Below are positions 11,930-23,434 of a stretch of 64,000 nt of DNA, one piece after another. Source of the DNA: Dugong dugon (taxonomy: Eukaryota > Chordata > Mammalia > Sirenia > Dugongidae); NCBI GenBank assembly GCA_030035585.1, contig CM057476.1, forward strand, positions 20,444,501-20,508,500, given 5' to 3'. How positions within the stretch are numbered: position 1 is the first letter of the stretch; the number at the start of each line of letters is the position of its first letter. The position numbers were made by a program, and so were the translations under genes. The notes under the pieces are model-generated. The model had not been told where the DNA came from. It did no database searches and saw only the letters and a list, made by a program, of their open reading frames with translations.

Positions 11930-12420
11930 TAAAGTATAGAACACATACAGAAAACATGCAAAGCATAAATACATACATTTATCACAAAATGAGACCCATG
12001 TAACCATAAGTCAGGTCCAGATATGGAAATTACCGGCACACAAAAGCTGCCTTGGGCTTTCTTTTTTCCAAAGCTAACCACTATGACTTCTAACACTATA
12101 GTTTTTTCCACTTCTGGACTATGTATGAATAGAATAACTCCAGATGCATTCCCTGCTGTCTTCTTTCACTCAGTCTGGGTTGGTGATGTTCAGTCATGTT
12201 GTTGTGTATAGCTGTAGTTCATTGATTTTCTTGGGGGATGGTATTCCATTGTAGGAATACATTACAATTTATCCTTGCTGTTGTTGATGGACATTTGACT
12301 GTTTTGTAGTTTGGGGCTGTTACAAATAATGCTGCCCTGAGCATTTTTGTCTGTCTCTTGGTGCACATGGGCACTTATTTCTGTCAGGAAGATTGCTAGG
12401 AGTGTGCATGTCTTTCGCTC
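11930..12420 (-). repeat. Old L1 3' fragment, antisense
   Basis: Contains GGTATTCCATTGTAGGAATA, GATGGACATTTGACTGTTTT and AATAATGCTGCCCTGAGC, which are inverted L1 3' region signatures. The flanks (11376-11929 and 12421-13161) show no gene or repeat I can name. Confidence 0.75.
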
Positions 12421-13161
12421 CCAGTCTTTTAAAATCTAGTCACTCTGGCTAGAAAGGAACGTGGGAAGAGATCTTAAAACAAGAGAAATCAGATTATGAT
12501 TCTTGCAAAAATGCTCATATTTATGGTAATATTAAATCTAAATGTGATTAAAGTAGTAAAAGTATGAATACATCGTTTCTCCTTCTGGGCTTTCTTTTTT
12601 TTTTTTGGTACTCTACTTGTGTGAATTGTTTATAATGAGAATGTGTGATTATGTACTTGTGGCTTAGCACTTGAAGCTTCTTTCAGTGTTTCCCCATTGG
12701 GTGGAATGGAAGCAGAAGCCCTGCTATTCTTCCCATAACCTGGAATCTCCCCATTTCCCATGGCTCATTCACTGAATGAGGTAGCCTAGGCACCCAGCCT
12801 CAGTGGATCCAGCACAGGGGCCATCTCAGTACAGTCCAGAGTGCAGTGTCTATGAAGACCAATCTTGGAGGAACCCTGCCAGCTTTTCAGTGAAATGGGG
12901 TGTGAAGAGAAATTGACAATTTGCTTAGAAGATTGTACTTTCTTGGTGACATTTAATACAGTTACAATTACTGTAGTAAATTAAACACTTAGGGGAAAAT
13001 TCTCAAGACCCCTCCTGATCTCAGCCTTGACTCTGGAAAAATGCTACTGGAAACAGAGAACAGTAAGGCATCTGTGTTTCTGTGGTAGATAAAATGATGG
13101 ACTGGAATTCAGGAGGCCCAAGATGCAGTAGTCCCACTAATAGGTATATGATATCGGGCAC

Positions 13162-13646
13162 TGTCTTAGTTGTCTAGTGCTGCTACAACAGAAATACCAT
13201 AAGTGGATGGCTTTAACAAAGAGAAATTTATTTCCTCACAGTAAAGTAGGCTAAAAGTCCAAATTCCAGGCGTCAGCTCCAGGGGAAGGCTTTCTCTCTC
13301 TCTGTCGGCCTTCTCGTCAATGTTCCCCAGACTAGGAGTTTCTCTGCACAGGGACCCCGGTCCAAAGGACACGCTCTGCTCCCAGCACTGCTTTCTTGAT
13401 GGTATGAGGTCCCCGTGTCTCACTGCTCACTTCTGTCTTTTATATTTCAAGAGATTGCCTCAGAACACAATCCAGTCTTGTAAATTGAGTCCTGCCTCAC
13501 TAACACAACTGCCGCCCATCCTCCCTCATTAACGTCATAGAGGCAGGATTTACCACACATGGGAAAAATCACACACCACTGGGAATCATGGCCCAGCCAA
13601 ATTGATACACACATTTTGGGGGGGGGACATAATTCAATCCTTGACA
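13162..13646 (-). repeat. MaLR-like solo LTR
   Basis: Begins TGTCTTAGTTGTCTAGTGCT, contains AGAGAAATTTATTTCCTCAC and ends CATAATTCAATCCTTGACA. It resembles the reverse complement of an ERVL-MaLR (MLT1/MST-like) LTR. Flanked by the 5-base duplication GGCAC (13157-13161, 13647-13651). Confidence 0.82.
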
Positions 13647-13988
13647 GGCACAAATCCTGTTTACATCTCAATGGTAAATAAATGACTCTTTTTTTCTCTC
13701 TCTCTCTTATTCAATACCTATTATCTCCAGGACATATAAAAAAAATTTCCTCCTTCATGGTAGTTATGCTTTGTGGGGAGATAGATGATAAATGTGTGCT
13801 ACATCAGGTGGGAAGAAGTATAGGAAGAAAATGAAAGCAGGACAGGAGGATGGTGGCTACTTAAGACCCAGAGTCCTCCCTGAGGAGGATCATTTGAGCA
13901 GAACCCTGAAGGAAATGCAGGAGTGAGCCCCTGGGCTCTCTGGGGAAGGAACTGCCTACAATCCTCCAATAGTCACATACTTGGCATG

Positions 13989-14614
13989 TGTGATGGTTAA
14001 GACTGTGTGTCAACTCGGCTGGGCCATGATTCTTGGTGTTTAAATGTGATCACTCCCATGATTGAATATACTGTGAATAGCCAATCAGACGAAAGGGAGT
14101 TTCCTTGGGGATGTGGCCTGCATCTGAATATAAGCAGACATTCTGGCTTTTTGCTCTCTCTGGATCCTGCAGCTGCCTCCTGTCGTCTCATCTCTGGTTC
14201 TTGGGACTTGAGCTGTCAGCCTATTTGTCAAACTTGGGATTCATCGATCTTCACGGGCTGGGAGCAGAGCCTTGCTCTCTGACCTGCTGATCTTGGGTTT
14301 GCCAGTCCCTGCAGCTTCTTGAATCAGGAGAAAACTTGTGGTCTTGCCTGCTGATCTTGGAATTCGTCAACCTTCACAGCCTATGAGCAGAAGCCCTGCT
14401 GTCCGACCTGCTGATCTTGGGCTCACCAGCTTCTATGGCTGGGTGACTTGGGAGAGGCCTCTACATAGGTCTTTTGGGAGAGGTCTATGATCCACAGACT
14501 TGGGACATTTTAGCCTCTATAATCTCATGAACTGTTTCCTTGATATACATCTCTCTATATATGTATTTATACTCTTTAGTGGTTTTGCTTCTCTAGAGAA
14601 CCCAGCCTAAGACA
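13989..14614 (+). repeat. 5' LTR of the ERV-L provirus
   Basis: Starts TGTGATGGTTAAGACTG and ends CCCAGCCTAAGACA. At 626 bases it is 144 longer than the 3' LTR, mainly because a CTGCTGATCTTGGG-containing segment is present three times (near 14285, 14348, 14408) instead of once. Confidence 0.95.
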
Positions 14615-14617
14615 TTT

Positions 14618-14632
14618 TGATACCAGGAGTGG
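14618..14632 (+). promoter_or_regulatory. Primer-binding site, tRNA-Leu type
   Basis: TGATACCAGGAGTGG lies four bases after the 5' LTR. It is complementary to a leucine tRNA 3' end (TGGTACCAGGAGTGG) with one change, and leucine is the letter that names ERV-L. Confidence 0.85.
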
Positions 14633-15620
14633 TTCTAGAGAAAAAAATTGTAAGGATGAGTTTTCTAAATTGGTTCTCAAGTCTGGTTAGTCTTAAAGAT
14701 GCTGATGACTCTGCTTCCAGCAGTAAAGAGGGCACTGCTAGTCCATGGTGTGAGGTGGCTATACAAATACACAAAATACCAGCACCAGTAGATCAGGTAT
14801 TGGTGAAAGGCGAGGCTCAGGGTGAACACATGTGTGATATCTTTCTATAGCTTTGTCAGAATGAGAAATATAAGGAAGCTGGTTGGTTTGTCCTACTTTT
14901 GCTAGAAAAACTGATGAAGGAAAGAGATGCACTCAGGGCTTCAGAGTCAAAACTCAAGTGCCACATACATGACCTTAAGGCTTCCACTTGTACTTTGAAA
15001 GAAAGCCTTATTTCTTGTAGTAACAGAGCTGAAATTGCCAAAAACCAAACCCAGGGTCTTATTGTAAGAGTGGCTGAATTACAACGCCAGCTCAATTGCC
15101 AACCTCGAGAGCTGTCTGAAGTCAAAGGGCATTGATTGGGAAGAGATGGGATCCTGAAACTTGGGATGGGGACATATGGGCAGATAATCAGGAAGCTGGG
15201 GACACTGAGCCCATAAATTCCATTGAATCACTCCTGCCAGCAGAACCAGTTCCATCTGAAGAGGTTACTTCATGTTGTCTGCTAAACCATCCTGCCCAGA
15301 AAAACCATTAGCCCCTCCACTCCCATCTAATGAGATTAGCCCTAGCCCAGCTGCCTCTAAAGAGCCCGTCCCTGAGTCATTGCCTGAGGCATCGCCTGAG
15401 GCAGATTCTTTACAAGACAATGCTGAAATGTTCTCAGAACAATTCCACACTATCGATTCTGGCTTCTAGACCTATAACTAGGCTTAAGTCCCAGCGAGCC
15501 CCAAAAGGTGAAGTACAAAGTGTGACCCAGGAGGAGGTACGCTACACTCCAAAAGAACTACTTGATTTTTCTAATATATACAAACAGAAACCTGGGGAAT
15601 ATGTGTGGGAATAGCTATTA
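14633..15620 (+). pseudogene. ERV-L gag, N-terminal part, fragmented
   Basis: Short open pieces in changing frames. One (14899-15135) is rich in Leu, Lys and Glu with a coiled-coil look (KERDALRASESKLKCHIHDL). A following piece (15272-15469) is rich in Pro, Ser and Glu. Stops between the pieces show loss of the original frame. Assignment as gag rests on position and low complexity. Confidence 0.65.
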
Positions 15621-15623
15621 AGG

Positions 15624-16400
15624 ATGTGGGATAATGGTGCAAGGAACATAAAGATGGATCAGTCTGAGTTTATTGATATGGGTCCACTAAGCACGGATTG
15701 TTCATTCAATGTTTCAGCTAGAGAAGTTAGGAAAGGATCTAATAGTTTATTTGGTTGGATTGCTGAAGCATGGATTACAAGGTGGCCTACACTAAATCAA
15801 GTTGAAGTACCAGATTTGCCTTGCTATACTGTAGAAGGATGTATTCAGAGGCGTAGGGAAATTGGCATGCTAGAGTGGATTTATCAAGTTAGACCCACAG
15901 ACGCACACATGGAGTGCCCAGAGGACACACTGTTTACCAAAACTGTGAGGAACAAATTTGTGAAGGGAGCCTCAATATCTTTGAAGACTGCGGTGATTGC
16001 TGTTTTATGTAAGTCAGATTTGACAGTGGGAACTGCCCTAACTGAATTAAGACACCTAACTACAATGGGGCTGATTCGACCCTGTGGTAGTAGGGGCCAA
16101 GTGGCTGCACTCAATCAACAAAGACAAGATGGGCGTGGTTACAGTAATGGACAGAGAAGTCAAAGCAGTAATCAGAATAGTCTGACTCATATGGACTTAT
16201 GGTATTGGCTACTTAGTCATGGTGTCCCTAGGAGTGAAATAGATAGGAAATCTACTAAATATTTACTTCATCTACACAAACGGATGAATTCTAGGTCAGG
16301 TGAACAGCAGTCTCACTCGAATCCCCAGAATAGAGAGTCATGGTCCCTCAATCAATTCCCAGATTTGAGCAAGTTTAAAGACCCACAACCCCTTGACTGA
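15624..16400 (+). pseudogene. ERV-L gag capsid-like open frame, 258 residues
   Basis: The longest uninterrupted frame in the provirus and in the window. It sits directly before the protease and has capsid-like features: WIAEAWITRWPTLNQ, a charged helix-rich middle, and a Gln/Asn/Ser-rich C-terminus (RGYSNGQRSQSSNQN). No CCHC zinc knuckle is visible. The first methionine is probably internal to the original gag frame. I infer gag from position; the family is known to have a divergent gag. Confidence 0.75.
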
Positions 16401-16529
16401 AGGGGAGGCTGGGTCCCCTTGAGGAAGGACTCCAATACACTGTCAAAAATTTTTATTGTTAATCTTTCTCCCAGGCTTCCCCAAGGGGATCTATGGCCTT
16501 TTATGAGAGTGACTGTTCATTGGTGAAAA

Positions 16530-16934
16530 GGAAATAATCATACTTTTGGGGGATTACTGGATACTAGCTCTGAACTGATACTCATTCCAGGAGATCCAAA
16601 ACATCACTGTGGCCCACCAGTCAGAGTGGGGGCGTATGGAGGTCAGGTTATTAATGGAGTCTTGGCTCATGTCCGTCTCACAGTAGATCCAGCGGGTCCC
16701 CGAACCTACCCTGTAGTGATTCCCCCAGTTCCAGAATGCATAATTGGAATAGATATACTCAGCAACTGGCAGAACCCCCACATTGGATCCCTGACAAACA
16801 GAGTAAGGGCTATTATGGTAGGAAAAGCAAAGTGGAAGCCATTAGAACTGCCCCTACCTAGGAAAATAGTAAACCAAAAGCAACACTGCATTCCTGGAGG
16901 GATTGCAAGATTACTGCCACCATCAAGGACTTGA
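16530..16934 (+). pseudogene. ERV-L pol: protease region
   Basis: Contains LLDTSSELILIPG (around 16554-16592), an aspartic-protease active-site motif with DTSS in place of the usual DTGS. After it come GAYGGQVINGVL and CIIGIDILSNWQ, the flap and C-terminal parts. The frame stays open to 16934. Confidence 0.85.
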
Positions 16935-17620
16935 AGGATGCAGGGGTGGTGATTCCCAGCACACACCATTCAATTCACCTATTTGGCCTGTGCAAAAAAC
17001 AAATGGATCTTGGAGAATGACAGTAGATTATCTAAAACTTAACCAGGTGGCGACTCCAATTGCAGCTGCTGTTCCAGATGTAGTTTCACTGCTTGAGCAA
17101 ATTAATACACCTCCTGGTACCTAGTATGCAGCTATTGATCTGGCTAATGCCTTTTTCTCCATACCTGTTTCAAAGGCTGACCAGAAGCAGTTTGTCTTCA
17201 GCTGGCAAGGCCAGCAATACACCTTCACTTGCCTACCTCATGGCTATATCAACTCTCCAGCCCTATGTCATAATTTAGTCTGCAGGGACCTTGATCACCT
17301 TTCCCTTCCATAAGACGTCACACTGGTCCATTACATTGATGACATTATGTTGATTGGACCTAGTAAGGAAGAAGTGTCAATGACTCTGGACTTATTGGTA
17401 AAACATTTGCATGCTAGAGGGTGGGAAATTAATCCCAGAAAAACTGAGGCATCTTCCACTTCAGTGAAATTTCTAGGAGTCCAGTGGTGTGGGGCATGTT
17501 GAGACATTCCTTTTAAAGTGAAGGATAAGTTATTGCATCTTGCTGCTCCCACAGCTAAAAAGGAGACACAATGCCTAGTGGGCCTCTTTGGATTTTGACG
17601 GCAACATATTCTTCATTTGG
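16935..17620 (+). pseudogene. ERV-L pol: reverse transcriptase, with stops
   Basis: Recognisable blocks in order: [52 protein letters not shown], catalytic YIDD at 17332-17343, and [12 protein letters not shown]. In-frame stops occur near 17122, 17311, 17502 and 17596, and the domain is entered by a frame change from the protease. Non-functional. Confidence 0.92.
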
Positions 17621-18700
17621 GTGTGCTACTCCAGCCTATTTATCAAGTGACTCAAAAAGCTGCTAGTTTTGAGTGGGGACCAGAAAAACAGAAGGCTCTG
17701 CAACAGGTTCAGGCTGCTGTGCAAGCTGCTCTGCCACTTAGGCCGTATGATCCAGCTGATTCAATGGTGCTTGAAGTGTCAGTGGCAGATAGAGATGCTG
17801 TTTGGAGTCTTTGGCAGGCCCCTATTGGTGAATCACACCGCAGACCCTTAGGATTTTGGAGCAAAGCTCTGCCATCCTCTGCAGATAACTACTCTCCTTT
17901 TGAGAAACAACTTTTGGCTTGTTACTGGGCCTTAGTAGAGACTGAACACTTAACCATGGGACATCAAGTCACCATGCAGCCTGAGCTGCCCGTCATGAAC
18001 TGAGTGTTGTCTGACCCACAGAGTCGTAAAGTTGGACATGCACAGCAGCACTCCATCATTAAATGGAAGTGGTATATTCAAGACTGGGACTGAGCAGGAC
18101 CCGAAGGCACAAGTAAGTTGCATGAGGAAGTGGCCCAAATGCCCATGGTCTCCACTCCTATCACATTACCTTCCATCTCCCAGTCTGCATCTATTGCATC
18201 ATGGGAAGTCCCTTACGATGAGTTGACTGAAGAAGAGAAAACTCGTGTCTGGTTTACAGATGGTTCTGCACGATATGCAGGCACCACTAGAAAGTGGACT
18301 TCGGCAGTACTACGGCCCCTTTCTGGGACCTCCCTGAAGGACAGTGGTGAGGGGAAATCCTCTCAATGGGCAGAACTTTGAGCAGTACACCTGGTTGTTC
18401 ACTTTGCTTGGAAGGAGAAATGGCCAGACGTGTGACTGTATACTGATTCATGGGCTGTGGCCAATGGTTTGGCTGGATGGTCAAGGACTTGGAAGGAATA
18501 TGATTGGAAAATTGGAGGCAAGGATTTATGGGGAAGAGGTATGTGGATAGACCTCTCTGAACTGGCCAAAGAAGTGAAGATATTTTTGTCTCTTGTGAAT
18601 GCTCACCAAAGGGTGACCTCAGCAGAGGACGATTTTAACAATCAAGTGGATAGGATGACGTGTTCTGTGGAAACCACTCATCTTCTTTCCCCAGCTACTC
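17621..18700 (+). pseudogene. ERV-L pol: connection and RNase H
   Basis: The piece 17617-18003 (SFEWGPEKQKALQQVQAAVQ, RRPLGFWSKALPSSADNYS) is the connection region. WFTDGSARYAG near 18250 is the first RNase H acidic motif. The frame then shifts and resumes with ANGLAGWSRTWKEYDW and VNAHQR. Stops near 18001 and 18379. Confidence 0.85.
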
Positions 18701-19235
18701 CTGTCATTGCTCAATGGGCTCATGAACAAAGTGGCCATGTTGGCAGGGATGGAGGTTATGCATGTGTCCAGTAGCATGGACTTCCACTCACCAAGGCTGA
18801 CTTGGCTATAGCCACTGCTGAATGCCCAGTCTGCCAGCAGCAGAGACCATCACTGTGTACTCGATATGGTACCATCCCTCGAGGTGATCAGCCAGCAACC
18901 TGGTGGCAAATTGATTACATTAGACCACTTCCATCATGGAAAGGACAGTGTTTTGTCCTTACTGGAATAGACACTCTGGATATGGATTTGCCTTCCCTGC
19001 ATGTAATGTTTCTGCCAAAACTACCATCTGTGGACTTATAGAAAGCCTTATCCACCATCATGGTATCCCACACAGCAGTACCTCATATCAAGGGACTCAC
19101 TTCACAGCAAATGAAGTGCGGCAGTGGGCCCATGCTCATGTAATTCACTGTCTTACCATGTTCCCCATCATCCTGAAGCAGCTGGCTTGATAGAATGATG
19201 GAATAGCCTTCTAAAGACACAAATATGGTACCAGC
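18700..19235 (+). pseudogene. ERV-L pol: integrase
   Basis: An HHCC-type zinc motif is seen as HEQSGH, then CPVCQQQ. WWQIDYI near 18903-18923 holds the first catalytic Asp. The usual second Asp, just before QGTHFT (near 19090), is a Tyr. A stop at 18772-18774 splits the zinc domain. Confidence 0.82.
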
Positions 19236-19238
19236 TAG

Positions 19239-19682
19239 GTGGCAATACCTTGCAGGGTTGGGGAGGCTGTATATGCTCTAAACCAGCATCCAATATATAG
19301 TGCTGTTTCTCCAATAGCTAGGATTCATGGGTCCAGGAATCAAGAGGTGGAAATGGGAGTGGCACCACTCACTATTACCCCTAGTGACCCACTTGCAAGA
19401 GTTTTGCTTCCTGCCCCCATGACCTTCTGCTATGCAGGCCTAGAGGTTTTAGTTCCAAAGGAAGGAATGCTCCCACCTGGAGACACATCACTGATTCCAT
19501 TGAACTGGAAGTTAAGAATGCCACCTGGCCACTTTGGGCTCGTTATGCCTCGGGATCAACAGTCAAAGAAGGGAGTTACCATACTGGCTCATGTGATTGA
19601 TCCTGATTACCAAGAGGAAATGGATTGGTATTATATAATGGAGGTAAAGAAGAGTATGTCTGGAATACAGGAGATTCCTTAG
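19239..19682 (+). pseudogene. ERV-L integrase end and dUTPase-like domain
   Basis: A 147-residue open frame. The second half reads GLEVLVPKEGMLPPGDTSLI, then GHFGLVMPRDQQSKKGVTIL and AHVIDPDYQEE, matching the order of dUTPase motifs. A dUTPase after integrase is a known ERV-L feature. The R-S signature of motif 2 reads R-D here, so activity is doubtful. Confidence 0.75.
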
Positions 19683-20146
19683 GAAGTCTCTGAGTACTAC
19701 TACGCCCTGTGATTAAAGTCAATGGAAAACTACAGCAACCTAATTCTAACATGACTACTAATGATCCAGACCCTTCAGGAATGAAGGTTTGGGTCACCCC
19801 ACCAGGCAAAAAACCATGACCAGCAGAGGTGCCTGCTGAGGGCAAAGGGAATACAGAAGGGGTGGTGGAAGAAGGTAGTTCTAGATACCAGCTATGGCCA
19901 TGTGACCAATTGCAGAAACAGGTACTGTAATTGTTATAAGTATTTCTGCTTTGCATGTGTGCATCAAATATTTTTGTTTCCTTCACTTATAAAATATAAG
20001 ATGTAAATGGGGCTAGTGCATTTTCCATTGTACGCATGTTAGTTGTATCATGTTAGGCTCAGGTATGACTTTTTCATTGTCTTTATTCAGAGATTATGTA
20101 TGGTTTCAGGAGATGTGTATATGTGCCAGGTTGACAAGGGGTGGAC
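19683..20146 (+). other. ERV-L 3' non-coding region
   Basis: No env-like frame. It ends with a purine-rich stretch (GACAAGGGGTGGAC, 20133-20146) immediately before the 3' LTR, which serves as polypurine tract in this family. Confidence 0.75.
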
Positions 20147-20628
20147 TGTGATGGTTAAGATTGTCTGTCAACTTGGCTGGGCCATGATTCTCAGTGTTTA
20201 AATGTGATCACTCCTATGATTGAATGTACTGTGAGTAGCCAGTCAGATGAAAGGGAGTTTCCTTGGGGGAGTGGTCTGCATCTGAATACAAGCAGATGTT
20301 CTGGCTTTTTGCTCTGTCTGGATCCTGCAGCTGCCTCTTGTCATCTCATCTCTAGTTCTTGGGACTTGAACTGTCAGCTTTTCTGCCGAATTTGGGATTC
20401 ATCAATCTTCACAGCCTGTGAACAGAGCCCTGCTCTCTGACCTCCCGATCTTGGGCTCACCAGCTTCTGTGGCTGTGTGACTTGGGAAAGGCCTCTACTC
20501 TGATCCATGGACTTGGGACATTCTAGCCTCTACAACTGCGTGAGCTGTTTCCTTGATATAAATCTCCCTCTATATTTAATTTATACGCTCTACTGGTTTT
20601 GCTTCTCTAGAGAACCCAGCCTAAGACA
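20147..20628 (+). repeat. 3' LTR of the ERV-L provirus
   Basis: Starts TGTGATGGTTAAGATTG and ends CCCAGCCTAAGACA. 482 bases, colinear with the 5' LTR apart from the extra repeat units there. Confidence 0.95.
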
Positions 20629-21091
20629 GCATGTTAGAGGACAGCAAGGAGTGAAGTTGGCACATGGGGAGCAACTGGGAGAGTAATAAGAAACAAGGTC
20701 AGAAAGTTCATCATCAGAGAGTTCATGCAGGGCCATTTTAAAATCTGGTCACTCCGGCTAGAAAGGAATTGGATTTTATTCCATATGTGATAGGAAGCTA
20801 CTGAAGCTAAGAGAGCCAGATGGAATATGATCTGATTTCCAACCATAATAACAGTAATGATAGTACATGTTATTAATTGAATACTTACAGTGTTCCAGGC
20901 ATTCTGCTAAAACTTTTCATGGTTTATCACATTTAATTTTTGCAAGGTTGAGGTTTTGTAAAGCTTAAATGAGACACTGTGTCACAATCTCCTGCTCAGA
21001 TGCTTGTTCCTCTCTCCACTTAATCACCACCTCTCTGTGTCATGCGGGTATGAGAAATGATGGTCTTTTATGGACGGTCTAATAAATTATA

Positions 21092-21275
21092 CAGTAAAAC
21101 AGCGAAAGCCAGAACCTGTGTAAGGTGGAAATCTGTCAGAGAAGAACTCACATATTTTCCACTAATAGACACCGATACAAAAGTGGTAAGACTGTACCTT
21201 GTCAAAGGCAGAAAACTTGGGGGACCAGGAAAAAAAGACAGTCCTGTCAAGTTGAGGCTGTCATAGATTTCACTG
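21092..21275 (+). mobile_element. Tc1/mariner (Tigger-like) non-autonomous element, copy 1
   Basis: TA|CAGTAAAACAGCGAAAG at the left and ATAGATTTCACTG|TA at the right, so short inverted ends and a TA duplication. 184 bases, no coding. A second copy is at 24569-24758. 21276-21927 shows nothing else I can name. Confidence 0.78.
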
Positions 21276-21927
21276 TATTTGTTTGTTCACACAATAAGCA
21301 CAGACTACTGTGGAGTTTAGACAGGTGAGCAAGTCATGCTTCCTGAGTTCTAGGAGCCTCTAATAGGTTTTTACTAACTTACCAACATGTTGACCAATTC
21401 TTTCTACCTGCAAGTGAACTCAAGTAGTAAAAGGCAAAAATTAGCATTTTTTGCCAAATCGCTCAACATTCTAGGACAGAAGCTGTTTTCATTCTAGCCT
21501 CTGAAAACTGACTTAGTTTCCCCTCAAGCTGGAAAAAAAGACAAAAATAAGAGTCAGCTTTCTTTATCATACAAATAATTACTTGCTAGTAGAAATAGTG
21601 TGGTTATTTCTAATTGCTATATTACGTACGTTGCATTAGGGAGTGACCAATCAATTGCTGACATTTGAACTGTTTTTATGGTTTGTGAATGGATGTCTAA
21701 TCACATAAATGCAGATATTATGGCTAATTATAGACAAGCAATTGCTTTATTGGCATTTTACTAACAGATAATTGTTATACATGGCATGGATTCACGTGGC
21801 ATCAAGGACCTGATTTTGTTTGGGAAAACCAATGAATGGCTACAAGAATGAATGCAAGAACTAAAGCACAATAGAGATACCGAAAACGCTTTTGATTAAT
21901 ATTTAAATCATTTTGTTTTCTTCCCAG

Positions 21928-22096
21928 GTTAGTCATCATTCTATTACTTGTTACCAGCATTCTGTGGGTCCCACTGTTACAGGTGTCTCAAAATGGACAA
22001 CTATTCCATTATACAGCATCAATTTCTAGCTACCTTGGGCCTCCATTGGCAGCTGTCTTTCTACTTGCAGTCTTCTGTAAGAGAGTCAAAGAACAG
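21928..22096 (+). pseudogene. SLC5A4: SLC5A4 exon 12
   Basis: Open 169-base exon (TTCTTCCCAG acceptor, GTAACTG donor) encoding [19 protein letters not shown], then [20 protein letters not shown] and [18 protein letters not shown]. Compared with SLC5A1 exon 12, the sugar-site region LFDYVQS reads LFHYTAS and FWKRV reads FCKRV. Confidence 0.93.
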
Positions 22097-22339
22097 GTAA
22101 CTGAAAACTGGGGAGCTTTTTCCCTGCAGAAGTGAAAAATATTGTTTATTTCTCTGGGATAGTAAAATATGTCCTTTTCACCCTATTTATACCCCTCAAA
22201 TCCTATCTCAACATTTGGTTTCAGTCAGCCACAATTCCTGATTCTCTCTAAAGTGTGTAACTATACAGCGCACACCCATAGTACAGTGTTAAAGTTCCTA
22301 CAAAATACTATGTACATATATGGCACAGTGCTGAACAAT

Positions 22340-22560
22340 ACAGGTTTTGACATCAGATTGCCAGGGTCCAGTCCTGGCTCTGCTGTCTTAATAGCATTGT
22401 GATCGTAAGCAAATCACTTATCTCTCTGTGTCTCAGTTTCCTTATCTGTAAAGTGAAGATAATTGTACCTATTTTATGGGGTAGTTGTGAGAATTTTTTG
22501 AGATAAAATATATAATGGGTTTAGAAGGAGGCCTAACACACTAAGAATTGTTCAAATATA
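22340..22560 (+). repeat. MIR element
   Basis: CCAGTCCTGGCTCTGCTGTC, then TCTCAGTTTCCTTATCTGTA and GGTAGTTGTGAGAATTTTTT, the ordered landmarks of mammalian MIR. The rest of intron 12 (22097-22339, 22800-23434) shows no gene. Confidence 0.8.
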
Positions 22561-22624
22561 TTAATTACTGTTATATATGTGTGTATATATATATTTGGTT
22601 AATTAATTATTAGAAACCATTATG

Positions 22625-22797
22625 AAGTCCCTAGGTGGGGCAAATGGTTAAGCACCCACCCAGTGGAACCTTAGAAGACAGGCCGGGCAGTCTGCTTTCA
22701 AAAGGTCACAGCCTTGAAAACTTTATGGAATACAATTCTACTCTGACACGCATGGGGGTCACATGCATCAGAACTGATTCTACAGCAACTAACACCA
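22625..22797 (+). repeat. AfroSINE, second type, degraded
   Basis: AAGTCCCTAGGTGGGGCAAA head, body CACAGCCTTGAAAACTTTAT, tail TCTACAGCAACTAACACC. Confidence 0.78.
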
Positions 22798-23434
22798 TAG
22801 TACATGTACATTTACTCTCTTAATTGTTCCTAGATGTTAGCCTTACTTTTATAATTTTCATATGAGAAACAGGTTCAAAGGGATTAATATCTCTGTGCTT
22901 TGGAATTCAAACTCAGGCCTTCCTACATAAAATGCTCATATTCTTCACCTCCATACAGTATTGCTTCCCTTAAACATAACATACTGAACAGGGTAAGAGG
23001 GGGCACATGTTTTCACCCCCATCAACTTCTCAGAGAAATAAATGCTTGCAATTGTCACTAGCTTAATGGAACTGTTAAAATACCTAATATCAACATTGTA
23101 AAATGTGTAACTTAGTCATAGTTTTATTTTATTATATATAATAACTTGTTAAGTTCTTAAAATCTGTGTATAAAAGTCAAGGAAAACTTCAGCTTGGGTC
23201 AGGGTAGACAGGGGTGTTGTGGATTTGGAGAAGCAACAGAGCACTGATGTTTCAGGACCAAAGAGAGCAACAACCTACTCATATAACATGTTTTTGATAT
23301 TTTCCCTGCCTCGGTAACCTTGTGCTTAAAGTTAGCTGTGTGTCGATCCTTAGGCAGGGTGATAATTATGAGTTACTATAATGAATTTCTCATCCTTTCT
23401 AAAAACTCTGATTTTGTTCTTTTTTCTTTTGCAG

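Larger units (their letters stand above)
13989..20628 (+). mobile_element. ERV-L type endogenous retrovirus, complete LTR-to-LTR provirus
   Basis: A 6.6-kb provirus in the same orientation as SLC5A4, inside intron 11. It is flanked by a perfect GCATG duplication (13984-13988, 20629-20633). Order: 5' LTR, primer site of tRNA-Leu type, gag, protease, reverse transcriptase, RNase H, integrase, dUTPase-like domain, purine-rich tract, 3' LTR. There is no env-like region: the dUTPase-like frame ends at 19682 and the 3' LTR starts at 20147. This layout is the known layout of class III ERV-L. Pol carries several stops and frame changes, so the provirus is defective. The two LTRs differ at roughly one site in ten by eye, suggesting an insertion tens of millions of years old. 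Confidence 0.95.

Noticed and set aside
19683-20146. env gene of the provirus
   Set aside because: No signal peptide, surface or transmembrane-like frame; ERV-L is known to lack env.
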